Assembly (NCBI GenBank): GCA_900769615.1
Contig: CAAGHH010000021.1
Coordinates: forward strand, 124,001 to 188,000
Direction of reading: 5' to 3'
Source: Selenomonadales bacterium
GTDB taxonomy: Bacteria; Bacillota; Negativicutes; Selenomonadales; Selenomonadaceae
DNA length: 64,000 bases
The notes under the pieces are model-generated. The model saw only the letters and a list, made by a program, of their open reading frames with translations, was not told the DNA's origin and did no database searches. Shown here piece after piece: positions 9,028 to 16,999 of this stretch. Both the position numbers and the translations under genes were made by a program. The first letter of the stretch is position 1, and each line of letters starts with the position of its first letter.

Positions 9028-9546
9028 TTAGTCTGAAAGTAAAATTTCCTGCGCCTTTAATTCCTGTTTTATAATAGCCAAAGTTTCTTCATCTGGAACC
9101 CTTATGGTATGCAAATGCACCCCGCCAGTTACTACCAGCAAAGGATTGGCTTGGCACTTTTTCATCTTATTAAGAAAGGTTTTTATGTCCCGGCGATTTT
9201 CTAGCAGTAAATCACCACAAATAGCTCCATATAAAGGATGCTCTACAATAACGTCGAGAACAGTACCACCATTATCAATAATAATAGTCAATTCTTTTTC
9301 CATAGCAGCAGCATCATGCTGACAAATAAGCGTCGCCAATTGACTGCGATTGACTGCCGTCTTCGGCATTATATAGCCATGTGGTGTAGCATATATCTGC
9401 TTGCCTTCAGCCCGCAATATACTGATATCGCCGACTATAATCTGCCGGCTCACAGAAAATTCCCTTGAAAGCCTAGTTCCGGTAAGCGGCTGCTCAGCTT
9501 CTGCCAGCAAAGCTAATAATCGGCTGCGCCGTTCTTCAGTATTCAT
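9028..9546 (-). CDS. niaR: Transcription repressor NiaR (HTH plus 3H domain)
   Basis: 172 residues. The N-terminal 60 residues form a winged helix-turn-helix (LTGTRLSREFSVSRQIIVGDISILR); the rest is a 3H domain with conserved histidines in VIVEHPLYG and GGVHLHTIRVP. NiaR binds nicotinic acid and represses NAD salvage or niacin uptake genes. ATG at 9546 is chosen over an upstream TTG because GGAGGTAGG lies 7-8 bases ahead and overlaps that TTG. The gene begins only 36 bases past the tRNA terminator, leaving little room for its own promoter. No NAD gene is adjacent, so its targets lie elsewhere. Confidence 0.88.
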   Translation of the reverse strand: MNTEERRSRLLALLAEAEQPLTGTRLSREFSVSRQIIVGDISILRAEGKQIYATPHGYIMPKTAVNRSQLATLICQHDAAAMEKELTIIIDNGGTVLDVIVEHPLYGAICGDLLLENRRDIKTFLNKMKKCQANPLLVVTGGVHLHTIRVPDEETLAIIKQELKAQEILLSD

Positions 9547-9581
9547 ATAAAAACCTACCTCCAATCAGGTATTTTTATAAC

Positions 9582-9603
9582 AAAAAAGCCGCCATACGGC
9601 GGC
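9582..9603 (-). terminator. Terminator of the tRNA operon
   Basis: On the minus strand GCCGCC, loop GTAT, GGCGGC, then TTTTTTG: a 6-bp all-GC stem with a six-T tail, 12 bases past the end of tRNA-Val. Confidence 0.85.
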
Positions 9604-9614
9604 ATATTTTCTAA

Positions 9615-9690
9615 TGGTGGGCGATAACAGGATCGAACTGCTGACATCTTGCTTGTAAGGCAAGCGCTCTCCCAGCTGAGCTAATCGCCC
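9615..9690 (-). tRNA. tRNA-Val (anticodon TAC)
   Basis: Minus strand 76 nt: acceptor GGGCGAT pairs with ATCGCCC, D-arm AGCTCAGCTGGGAGAGC, anticodon arm CTTGC-CTTACAA-GCAAG, T-arm with GTTCGATCC, and an encoded CCA end. Last of three tRNAs in one unit. Confidence 0.96.
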
Positions 9691-9697
9691 GAAATGT

Positions 9698-9772
9698 TGG
9701 TGACGCGTATGGGATTCGAACCCATGAAGCCGCCGTGAAAGGGCGGTGTCTTAACCACTTGACCAACGCGCC
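9698..9772 (-). tRNA. tRNA-Glu (anticodon TTC)
   Basis: Minus strand 75 nt: acceptor GGCGCGT, anticodon arm CCGCC-CTTTCAC-GGCGG, T-loop GGTTCGAATCC and encoded CCA. Seven bases separate it from tRNA-Val. Confidence 0.96.
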
Positions 9773-9773
9773 A

Positions 9774-9849
9774 TGGCTCCTCGAGCAGGATTCGAACCTG
9801 CGACAGCCTGATTAACAGTCAGGTGCTCTACCGGCTGAGCTATCGAGGA
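9774..9849 (-). tRNA. tRNA-Asn (anticodon GTT)
   Basis: Minus strand 76 nt: acceptor TCCTCGA, D-arm TAGCTCAGCCGGTAGAGCA, anticodon arm CTGACTGTTAATCAG, T-loop GGTTCGAATCC, encoded CCA. First tRNA of the unit; one base separates it from tRNA-Glu. Confidence 0.96.
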
Positions 9850-9885
9850 ATGAGCTCTTTTGATGTTCGCTCATCAACAAGAAAT

Positions 9886-9914
9886 ATTATACGATAGTTT
9901 TTTTTTAAATGCAA
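9886..9914 (-). promoter_or_regulatory. Promoter of the tRNA-Asn-Glu-Val unit
   Basis: Minus strand TTGCAT (9914-9909), 17-base spacer, TATAAT (9891-9886), about 36 bases before the mature 5' end of tRNA-Asn. Confidence 0.8.
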
Positions 9915-9966
9915 GCCTTTTTTTCATAATTTCTAAAAAAAATTTAAAAATTTTTATTTACAGCTG

Positions 9967-10455
9967 TTAGTTCTTAATATCTGCAGCCATAAGCTCTTCT
10001 AATCTGCCAATAGTAATTTCTTTCTCGGAAAAAAACTCTATGCCATTTTTAACCAGCAATGCTGTCGTAACCCCCTGTCCTTTTATTTTTTTACCATCAA
10101 AATGACCACTATGAATTTTTTTTACCCCACAGGATGGACTGCTTTCTTTTAATATGGCAAATTTAGCATTATAAGCTTTAGCTATTTTTAAAACCTTCTC
10201 GGCGCCAGTCAATAGATACTGCGTAGTATCCATGCCGTTTTTATCCTGCGCTTTTGCCCGGCCAGCTAAAAGTTTTTTTCCCGTCCCCCCTTGTATCTCC
10301 ATCGGCGGACGCGGAACAGGAAGCATTGAAAAGCATTCCGGACAAACTGCTAAAAAATGCCCCCGTTCATTATATTTTAACAATAAATCATTTTTATTGG
10401 AACCACCATTATACTTCACCTTATGCCCTAACAAACAGGCACTTACCAAAATCAT
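9967..10455 (-). CDS. DUF523-family protein
   Basis: 162 residues, a whole-length DUF523 (COG1683) protein. Signatures: SACLLG at the N-terminus, a CPE triad in AVCPECFSMLPVPRPPMEI, and KESSPSCGV near residue 105. The conserved cysteines suggest metal or thiol chemistry, but no reaction is established. ATG follows AAAGGGGGAG. It lies 15 bases after the exonuclease gene, so the two are cotranscribed. The family is certain and the function unknown. Confidence 0.85.
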   Translation of the reverse strand: MILVSACLLGHKVKYNGGSNKNDLLLKYNERGHFLAVCPECFSMLPVPRPPMEIQGGTGKKLLAGRAKAQDKNGMDTTQYLLTGAEKVLKIAKAYNAKFAILKESSPSCGVKKIHSGHFDGKKIKGQGVTTALLVKNGIEFFSEKEITIGRLEELMAADIKN

Positions 10456-10470
10456 GCCAATGCTCCCCCT

Positions 10471-11031
10471 TTAACAGTTAAAATTATGTAGCCGCACACC
10501 TGTTTTTTTAGCCAAAGCAGCTATATCTTGTACCAAAAGTTCTTCACTGGCAGCTAGTGGTATAGCTGCACAAGTCTTAGCATCATCCAAGGCATTATGA
10601 TGCTTAAAATCTATCTGCAAAAAACTGCCAACCGTATCCAGCTTATGATTGTTTAAATTGGGCCATACCCTACGGGAAATAGCTACTGTATCACAATAAG
10701 AAAATGCTGGCGGGGTTATACCTGCATCAGCTAAACAAGCCCCTAGCACACTCATATCAAAAGCTGCATTATGCGCAACGAGTATCTTGCCTGCTAAATG
10801 CTTATTTAATTCTGGCCAGACAGCAGCAAACTCCGGTGCGTCAGCTGTATCTTGGGGATGAATACCATGTATTTTTATATTAAACCTATTATAACGATTA
10901 GCGGGCGGTTTAATAAGCGTATAATACGAATCAGCTACTTTTCCATTCTTGATTTCTACTACCGCCACACTGCAAGCTGAATTTCTAGCCGCTGTTGCCG
11001 TTTCAAAATCAATCGCTGCAAAATTCATCAT
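10471..11031 (-). CDS. 3'-5' exonuclease, DnaQ/epsilon-like
   Basis: 186 residues. DEDDh exonuclease motifs: DFET in AAIDFETATAA (Exo I), VAHNAAFDMSVL (Exo II), and HNALDDAKTCA (Exo III). These resemble the proofreading subunit of DNA polymerase III and stand-alone DNA or RNA exonucleases. The size fits a single-domain exonuclease without the polymerase-binding tail. Start taken as ATG at 11031, with GAAGGGA about 10 bases upstream; an upstream TTG has no better site. It precedes the DUF523 gene in a two-gene unit. Confidence 0.85.
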   Translation of the reverse strand: MMNFAAIDFETATAARNSACSVAVVEIKNGKVADSYYTLIKPPANRYNRFNIKIHGIHPQDTADAPEFAAVWPELNKHLAGKILVAHNAAFDMSVLGACLADAGITPPAFSYCDTVAISRRVWPNLNNHKLDTVGSFLQIDFKHHNALDDAKTCAAIPLAASEELLVQDIAALAKKTGVRLHNFNC

Positions 11032-11080
11032 AACCAAATATCCCTTCTTTCCTGCTAAACTCTTCCAAAAAAATCACTAA

Positions 11081-11120
11081 CCGCCCCAGTTAATGAAGCC
11101 CAACTGAGGCGGAATTTTTT
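11081..11120 (-). terminator. Hairpin after nfnB, probable terminator
   Basis: CCGCCTCAGTT pairs with AACTGGGGCGG with one mismatch. In the nfnB direction the T-run follows after 6 bases; in the opposite direction AATTTTTT follows at once. It lies in the 104-base gap between nfnB and the exonuclease gene. Confidence 0.65.
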
Positions 11121-11135
11121 CCCTTGCATAAAATT

Positions 11136-12539
11136 TTACTTTTTTTTGCTCTGCAAATATTCATCAATGGCTTTAGCTGCCTTGCGGCCTGCTCCCATAG
11201 CTAAAATAACCGTAGCCGCACCAGTTACAATATCACCGCCAGCAAACACGCCAGCTTTGGAGGTTGCACCAGTTTCTTCATCAGCTGCAATATTGCCACG
11301 TTTAGTAAGTTCCAAATCAGGCGTAGTATGTGCCATGATAGGATTTGGTCCCGTACCAATAGCAACAATAACGGTATCCACTGGCATATCAAATTCTGAA
11401 CCTGCTATTGGCACTGGCCGGCGCCTTCCCGACGCATCAGGCTCGCCAAGTTCCATTTTTACACAGCGCATACTTTTAACCCAGCCAGCTTCATCGCCGG
11501 TTATTGCTACTGGATTATTTAATAGTTTGAATTCAATGCCTTCTTCCTTGGCATGTTCGACTTCCTCACTGCGGGCAGGAAGCTCAGCTTCACTGCGACG
11601 ATAAACAATAGCTACTTTTTCCGCTCCCAAACGCAAAGCCGTACGGGCAGCATCCATCGCCACATTGCCGCCGCCAATAACGGCTACGCTCTTGCCAACT
11701 TTTATTGGCGTAGCATATTCAGGAAATTTATAAGCCTTCATCAAATTACAGCGGGTTAAAAATTCATTTGCTGAATAAACCCCATTCAAGCTTTCTCCAG
11801 GGATACCCTGAAAACGTGGCAGACCAGCTCCCGTGCCGATAAAAACTGCGGCAAAGCCTTCGTCTGTCAATAACTCATCCACTGTAAAAAGCCGGCTAGC
11901 TACTGCATCCAGCTCAAATTTTACGCCTAATTTTTCAATAGCGGCAATTTCCCTAGCGACGACCTTATCCTTAGGCAATCTAAATTCCGGTATGCCATAG
12001 GACAAAACTCCGCCAGCCTTATGCAGTGCTTCAAACACTGTTACCTTATAACCTCGCTTAGCTAAATCACCAGCACAGGAAAGGCCTGATGGTCCTGAGC
12101 CAATAACTGCCACCTTAAGCGCCTTTTCATCATATTCAACTGGCTTAATTGGCAGATCCTTAGCCATGTAGGTATCGGCGGCAAAACGCTCTAAACGGCC
12201 AATAGCCACAGCTTCACCTTTTTTCGCCAAAATACAATGCTTTTCACATTGATTTTCCTGTGGACAAACCCGACCACAGACTGCCGGCAAAGCATTGGTT
12301 TCTTTTATTTTTAAAAGTGCTCCCGTAAAATCACGTTCTTTTATCTTGCCAATAAACGCTGGTATATCAACTGCTACCGGACAGCCCTTACGGCACTGCG
12401 GAACTTTGCAATGGAGACAACGTGCAGCTTCAGCAACCGCTGTTTCTTCATCATAACCTAACGCAACTTCAGTAAAATTGTGGGCTCTGACTGCTGGTGC
12501 CTGCACCGGCATTTCATGTTTTTTCAGTGAAATAGCCAT
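11136..12539 (-). CDS. nfnB: NfnB-type subunit of NADH-dependent ferredoxin:NADP oxidoreductase (GltA-like flavoprotein)
   Basis: 467 residues, the length of NfnB and of glutamate synthase small-subunit-like flavoproteins. The N-terminus has eight cysteines for two [4Fe-4S] clusters (CLHCKVPQCRKGC and CGRVCPQENQCEKHC). Then come an FAD motif (VIGSGPSGLSCAGDL) and an NADPH motif (VIGGGNVAMDAARTALRLG). Its partner NfnA is immediately upstream, 6 bases away. With NfnA it would bifurcate electrons between NADH, NADP and ferredoxin. It is often annotated as glutamate synthase subunit, but no large glutamate synthase subunit is present, which supports NfnB. Confidence 0.9.
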   Translation of the reverse strand: MAISLKKHEMPVQAPAVRAHNFTEVALGYDEETAVAEAARCLHCKVPQCRKGCPVAVDIPAFIGKIKERDFTGALLKIKETNALPAVCGRVCPQENQCEKHCILAKKGEAVAIGRLERFAADTYMAKDLPIKPVEYDEKALKVAVIGSGPSGLSCAGDLAKRGYKVTVFEALHKAGGVLSYGIPEFRLPKDKVVAREIAAIEKLGVKFELDAVASRLFTVDELLTDEGFAAVFIGTGAGLPRFQGIPGESLNGVYSANEFLTRCNLMKAYKFPEYATPIKVGKSVAVIGGGNVAMDAARTALRLGAEKVAIVYRRSEAELPARSEEVEHAKEEGIEFKLLNNPVAITGDEAGWVKSMRCVKMELGEPDASGRRRPVPIAGSEFDMPVDTVIVAIGTGPNPIMAHTTPDLELTKRGNIAADEETGATSKAGVFAGGDIVTGAATVILAMGAGRKAAKAIDEYLQSKKK

Positions 12540-12545
12540 TATTTG

Positions 12546-13385
12546 TTACCTCCCCAAGCCAATATTGCATACATGATCTTTTTCAATTTGCTCTAGATCC
12601 CGATACATGCGCTGACGACTCATCAGTCCCTTAAAATCAACTAAGTGACCATCAAATTCCGGACCATCAACACAGGCAAATTTGGTTTCTTCGCCTACAG
12701 TAACCCGGCAGCCGCCACACATGCCAGTACCATCAACCATGATAGGATTCAGACTTACCACTGTTGGTATAGCTAGCTTGCGCGTAACATCAGCCACACT
12801 TTTCATCATAATGACCGGACCTATCGCCGTCACCTGGGCTATATTTTCCCCGCGCTTATAAAGTTCTTCTACTGCATAGGTAACAAAGCCTTTTATACCT
12901 CTTGAACCATCATCTGTTGTTATCATAATTTCATCAGTAATAGCCTGCATTTCTGCTTCCATGATGAGAATATCTTTGGTCTTAGCTCCCATAATAGCAA
13001 TTACCTTATTACCTGCTTCCTTCATTGCTCTAGCTATCGGGAAGGTTGGGGCAACGCCGATACCGCCACCGACCACAACTACAGTTCCATTAAATTTCTT
13101 TATCTTTGACGGCTTGCCTAGTGGTCCCACAAAATCCAGCAATGAATCACCTGCGTTAAGCGCCGCTAAAGCCATCGTTGACGCTCCGATTACTTGAAAC
13201 ACGATATTTACCACACCAGTATCGCGATTAAAATTAGCAATAGTAAGTGGTATCCGTTCGCCTTTTTCATCAACCCGCAAAACAATAAACTGACCAGCTT
13301 GAGCTTTTTTTGCCACGCGTGGAGCTTCAATGTCCATTGCGAACACATTAGGCGAGAGCTCCTCTTTGCTTAAAATCTTAAACAT
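12546..13385 (-). CDS. nfnA: NfnA-type subunit (ferredoxin-NADP reductase-like, 2Fe-2S)
   Basis: 279 residues. The N-terminal half is an FAD-binding reductase barrel (IPLTIANFNRDTG), followed by an NAD-binding half (VVVVGGGIGVAPTFPIARAM). Near residues 217-237, VDGTGMCGGCRVTVGEETKF plus a later Cys gives the [2Fe-2S] motif typical of NfnA and the SudB/PyrK-like family. Adjacent nfnB makes the NfnAB complex the best reading. ATG follows AGGAG. It lies 79 bases after metF, with no clear terminator between, so metF-nfnA-nfnB may be one transcript. Confidence 0.9.
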   Translation of the reverse strand: MFKILSKEELSPNVFAMDIEAPRVAKKAQAGQFIVLRVDEKGERIPLTIANFNRDTGVVNIVFQVIGASTMALAALNAGDSLLDFVGPLGKPSKIKKFNGTVVVVGGGIGVAPTFPIARAMKEAGNKVIAIMGAKTKDILIMEAEMQAITDEIMITTDDGSRGIKGFVTYAVEELYKRGENIAQVTAIGPVIMMKSVADVTRKLAIPTVVSLNPIMVDGTGMCGGCRVTVGEETKFACVDGPEFDGHLVDFKGLMSRQRMYRDLEQIEKDHVCNIGLGR

Positions 13386-13464
13386 GTTTTTCTCCTAAAA
13401 TCTATCTGCACATTAACAAAATTTTACACACCAGCAACTAAAGGAAACCTGTTTATTGATAAAT

Positions 13465-14208
13465 TTACTGAAATACACCAGCAAGATATGCTTCTAAATT
13501 GGTTTTTATCGGCATAAGATAAAGACTGCCTGACATTTTATCAATCAGCTCCATAACTTGTTTCGTATATTCAATACTCCATTTGAGATTAGGCTCAAAT
13601 GATTTTGGAAATACTACATTATTTTTTCGCTCCCAATAACTTTTAGAAACAGCACTCATTACTGGTGATACGCCCCAATATACTTCCATGCCATCAAGCA
13701 TATCCATATATATTTGCATATAGCGCGTATCAAAAAATGGCTGAGTAAAGAATCCGCTCGCACCTGCTTGCAGCTTGCGATGAATACCATATAGCTCCTC
13801 ACGCATTGAGCTTCTATACTGGTCAATACCAGCATAAACTCTTACTTCTGGCATTTCTTCACGAAATTTGCGAATAACATCCGTGCTCTCAGTCGGATAA
13901 ACCACATGATTCATACTTTGCGGCGGATCGCCTTGAATAACCAGAACTTCCTTTATTTGATGTTCCCGCAAAAAGCTTTTCATTGGAAGTTCCTGATTTA
14001 AATCTATATCCATAGCCCTTATATGTGGCATTGCCATTTTAAATGACTCCTGGGCAATTGCCGCCCCTTGCCAGCTGCGCAGATCAAAGCGCAAAAGGTC
14101 AGGTATATTAATCACGTCAATTTCTTTTTGATATTTATTTAACAATTGCAATTCACTACGCAGCTGCGCTTCCTCGCGCGGAACCAGTTCAACCGATACA
14201 CGCTTCAT
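13465..14208 (-). CDS. metF: Short methylenetetrahydrofolate reductase-like protein
   Basis: 247 residues, shorter than the usual 280-300 of MetF. Family marks are present: VELVPR near the N-terminus (the catalytic Glu position), QGDPP (the folate Asp), GASGFFTQPFFD and WGVSPVMSAVSKSYW. It should reduce methylene-THF to methyl-THF using FADH2. ATG at 14208 follows GGGGG; upstream in-frame codons are rejected because the promoter at 14255-14283 overlaps them. The neighbours nfnAB, fhs and folD fit one-carbon metabolism. Its reductant is unknown, and no partner subunit such as MetV is adjacent. Confidence 0.8.
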   Translation of the reverse strand: MKRVSVELVPREEAQLRSELQLLNKYQKEIDVINIPDLLRFDLRSWQGAAIAQESFKMAMPHIRAMDIDLNQELPMKSFLREHQIKEVLVIQGDPPQSMNHVVYPTESTDVIRKFREEMPEVRVYAGIDQYRSSMREELYGIHRKLQAGASGFFTQPFFDTRYMQIYMDMLDGMEVYWGVSPVMSAVSKSYWERKNNVVFPKSFEPNLKWSIEYTKQVMELIDKMSGSLYLMPIKTNLEAYLAGVFQ

Positions 14209-14254
14209 AAAATACCCCCAATGAAAATTTATTTTTATTGCCAAGACATTTTTT

Positions 14255-14283
14255 ATTGTACGGTGTTTCTGATTATTTTTCAA
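14255..14283 (-). promoter_or_regulatory. Promoter of metF (and probably nfnAB)
   Basis: Minus strand TTGAAA (14283-14278), 17-base spacer, TACAAT (14260-14255), placing initiation about 40 bases before the metF start. Confidence 0.7.
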
Positions 14284-14324
14284 GTAGTTAGTTTGGTTTC
14301 ATCATAATCTTTATTAATTACAAA

Positions 14325-14362
14325 ATAAATGGCATTAAGAATTACTACTTAATGCCATTTAT
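14325..14362 (-). terminator. Terminator of the tatA-fhs unit
   Basis: TAAATGGCATTAAG pairs with CTTAATGCCATTTA (14 bp) around a short loop, followed in the minus direction by TTTTG. It lies 15 bases past the fhs stop. Confidence 0.85.
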
Positions 14363-14377
14363 ACAAAATATTACTTT

Positions 14378-16045
14378 TTAGAACAAACCAGTTATTTTAC
14401 CATTATTATCAATATCCATATTTTCAGCTGCTGGATGTTTGGGAAGCCCCGGCATCGTAAGCACATTGCCCGTAAGCGCTACAATAAATCCAGCACCAGC
14501 TGACAATCGAAGTTCACGAACCGTAATCGTAAAGCCTGTTGGACGACCTAATTTAGTCGCATCATCTGAGAACGAATACTGCGTTTTAGCCATGCAAATA
14601 GGCATTTTATCATAACCAAGATCTTCGATTTCTTTTAACTGTTTTTGCGCAGCCTTAGTAAAGTTTACGCCATCAGCACCATAAATTTCCTTGGCTATGG
14701 TAGTAATTTTTTCCGGAATTGACTGATTTACATCATACATAAAGTGGAAATTATTGTTTTTTTGCATAGCAGCTTCAACTTTTTCAGCCAGCTCGATACC
14801 GCCAGCACCACCTTTAGCCCAGACTTCCGACAATGCTACATCAGCCCCCAAAGCCTTGCATTTTGCCTCAACAAAATCAAGTTCTTCTTTGGTATCAGTC
14901 GGGAATGCATTGATAGCTACTACTGCCGGCAAGCCAAACTTATGAATATTTTCAATATGCTTCGTAAGGTTAGCCAGACCTTTCTCCAAAGCCTCCATAT
15001 CAATCTTTGCCAGTTCTTTTTTATCAAGACCGCCATGCATCTTTAATGCACGAACCGTAGCTACAATAACTACCGCATCTGGCTTCAAACCAGCAAAACG
15101 GCATTTAATATCGAGGAATTTTTCCGCACCTAAGTCAGCACCGAAGCCAGCCTCAGTTATGGTATAATCAGCAAATTTCAATGCAAATTTAGTTGCCATA
15201 ACACTATTGCAGCCATGAGCAATATTGGCAAATGGGCCACCATGAATAAATGCTGGCGTTCCTTCCAGCGTCTGTACCAAATTTGGTTTAATCGCATCTT
15301 TAAACAGCAGCGTCAAAGCACCAGTTACATTTAATTCCTTAGCACGAATAGCTCTGCCATCACGCGAATAAGCTACCACAATTTCTCCAAGACGTTTTTT
15401 CATGTCCTCTAAATCAGATGCCAAGCATAGTATTGCCATCATTTCTGATGCTACGGTGATATCAAAACCCGTTTCCCGCGGAGTGCCATGCGCCTTACCA
15501 CCAAGACCAATTACCACATGACGCAATGCTCTGTCATTTAAATCCAGCACTCGTTTCCACACAATACGGCGGACATCAATATCTAGTGCGTTACCCTGCT
15601 GAATATGATTATCAATAACTGCTGCTAGTAAATTATGCGCCGTAGTGATAGCATGAAAATCGCCCGTAAAATGAAGATTAATATCTTCCATCGGTACTAC
15701 TTGAGCCAAGCCGCCGCCAGCAGCACCACCTTTTAAGCCAAAGCAAGGTCCTAAGGACGGTTCACGCAATGCGACTGCCACTTTTTTCCCCTGCTTATGA
15801 AAAGCATCAGCCAGACCAACACTAGTAGTAGTCTTGCCTTCGCCAGCCGGTGTCGGATTGATAGCTGTCACCAGTATCAGTTTACCATTAGGATTATCCT
15901 TTACTCTTTCCCAAGCCTTAAGCGAAATTTTAGCTTTGTATTTACCATAAAGCTCTAATTCATCTTCTGAAATTTCCAGTTTTTCAGCGATTTTACGAAT
16001 ATCTTGGATTTCTGCTTCCTGAGCAATTTCGACATCAGTTTTCAT
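14378..16045 (-). CDS. fhs: Formate--tetrahydrofolate ligase
   Basis: 555 residues, full length for Fhs. The ATP-binding loop TPAGEGKTTTSVGLADAF is near residues 65-82, and long conserved blocks follow (LREPSLGPCFGLKGGAAGGG, DFHAITTAHN). It makes 10-formyl-THF from formate and ATP in the cytosol. It is the last gene of the unit, 35 bases after folD, with AGGAGAAG before the ATG. FolD and MetF complete the formate-to-methyl-THF route within 3.6 kb. Confidence 0.97.
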   Translation of the reverse strand: MKTDVEIAQEAEIQDIRKIAEKLEISEDELELYGKYKAKISLKAWERVKDNPNGKLILVTAINPTPAGEGKTTTSVGLADAFHKQGKKVAVALREPSLGPCFGLKGGAAGGGLAQVVPMEDINLHFTGDFHAITTAHNLLAAVIDNHIQQGNALDIDVRRIVWKRVLDLNDRALRHVVIGLGGKAHGTPRETGFDITVASEMMAILCLASDLEDMKKRLGEIVVAYSRDGRAIRAKELNVTGALTLLFKDAIKPNLVQTLEGTPAFIHGGPFANIAHGCNSVMATKFALKFADYTITEAGFGADLGAEKFLDIKCRFAGLKPDAVVIVATVRALKMHGGLDKKELAKIDMEALEKGLANLTKHIENIHKFGLPAVVAINAFPTDTKEELDFVEAKCKALGADVALSEVWAKGGAGGIELAEKVEAAMQKNNNFHFMYDVNQSIPEKITTIAKEIYGADGVNFTKAAQKQLKEIEDLGYDKMPICMAKTQYSFSDDATKLGRPTGFTITVRELRLSAGAGFIVALTGNVLTMPGLPKHPAAENMDIDNNGKITGLF

Positions 16046-16080
16046 AATTTTCTTCTCCTCTAAAGTCTTAAATCCTCATT

Positions 16081-16944
16081 TTATTTGCTAAGCTGCAATT
16101 CAGCAGCTTTAACCACATTTTGCATCAGCATAGCAACTGTCAGCAGACCGACACCACCGGGAACCGGCGTTATGGCTCCAGCTATCTCTTTTACAGCTTC
16201 AAAATCAACATCACCAACTAATTTTTTTGGTGCAATACGATTAATACCGACATCAATAACTGTTGCTCCTGGTTTTACCATATCAGCCGTTACAAATTCA
16301 GGCTGGCCGATAGCTGCTACCAAGATATCAGCCTCGCGCGTAATTGCTGCCAAATCCTTGGTATGCGAGTGACAAATTGTTACCGTAGCATTTTTCCCCA
16401 ACAGGAGATGCAGCATAGGTTTACCCACAATATTACTGCGACCGATAATGACCGCTTTTTTGCCATCAAGCGGAATATCTGCCAGCTCCAGCATCTTCAG
16501 GCAGCCAGCTGGTGTACAAGGAACCAGCCCCTCTTCACCTGTTACCAAACGACCAACATTTACTGGATGAAAACCATCTACATCTTTTAAAGGATCAATA
16601 CGGTTTAAAATTTCAGCTTCATCAGCCGCAATTTGCTTGGGAAGTGGCAACTGCACCAAAATACCATTAATTCGTTTATCAAAGTTTAGCTCATCAATTT
16701 TAGCCAGCAAATCATTTTTAGTCGTGTTCTCCGGCATTTCAACTACCACCGAATATATACCAAGTTCTTCACAAGACTTATGCTTGTTGCGAACATAAAC
16801 CTGTGATGCCGGATTGCTGCCGACAATGATAACAGCCAATCCAGGAGTAATACCATATTTCTCCCGCAAAGCCTCGACCCGCTTACCAGCATCAGCACGG
16901 AACTGCTGCGCAAATTCTTTTCCTTGTAAAATTCTTGCTGACAT
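16081..16944 (-). CDS. folD: Bifunctional methylene-THF dehydrogenase/methenyl-THF cyclohydrolase
   Basis: 287 residues, normal for FolD. Signatures: VQLPLP, GFHPVNVGRL, PCTPAGC, the dinucleotide site GRSNIVGKP, and PVPGGVGLLTVAML at the C-terminus. It interconverts methylene-, methenyl- and formyl-THF. ATG at 16944 is chosen because AGGAG lies 8 bases upstream; an in-frame ATG 6 bases earlier is too close to it. It follows ubiA by 55 bases and precedes fhs, within the tat-ubi-folD-fhs unit. Confidence 0.97.
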   Translation of the reverse strand: MSARILQGKEFAQQFRADAGKRVEALREKYGITPGLAVIIVGSNPASQVYVRNKHKSCEELGIYSVVVEMPENTTKNDLLAKIDELNFDKRINGILVQLPLPKQIAADEAEILNRIDPLKDVDGFHPVNVGRLVTGEEGLVPCTPAGCLKMLELADIPLDGKKAVIIGRSNIVGKPMLHLLLGKNATVTICHSHTKDLAAITREADILVAAIGQPEFVTADMVKPGATVIDVGINRIAPKKLVGDVDFEAVKEIAGAITPVPGGVGLLTVAMLMQNVVKAAELQLSK

Positions 16945-16999
16945 AAACATCACTCCTAAACTTATGGCGATAAATTATTCGCCTATGCCCAAAAATTAT

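Noticed and set aside
11136..12539. Glutamate synthase small subunit
   Set aside because: No large subunit is present and the NfnA-type partner is immediately upstream, so the NfnB reading is preferred.
14209..14283. Longer N-terminus for MetF
   Set aside because: The 25 extra codons cover the metF promoter and have no ribosome binding site; ATG at 14208 has GGGGG in place.
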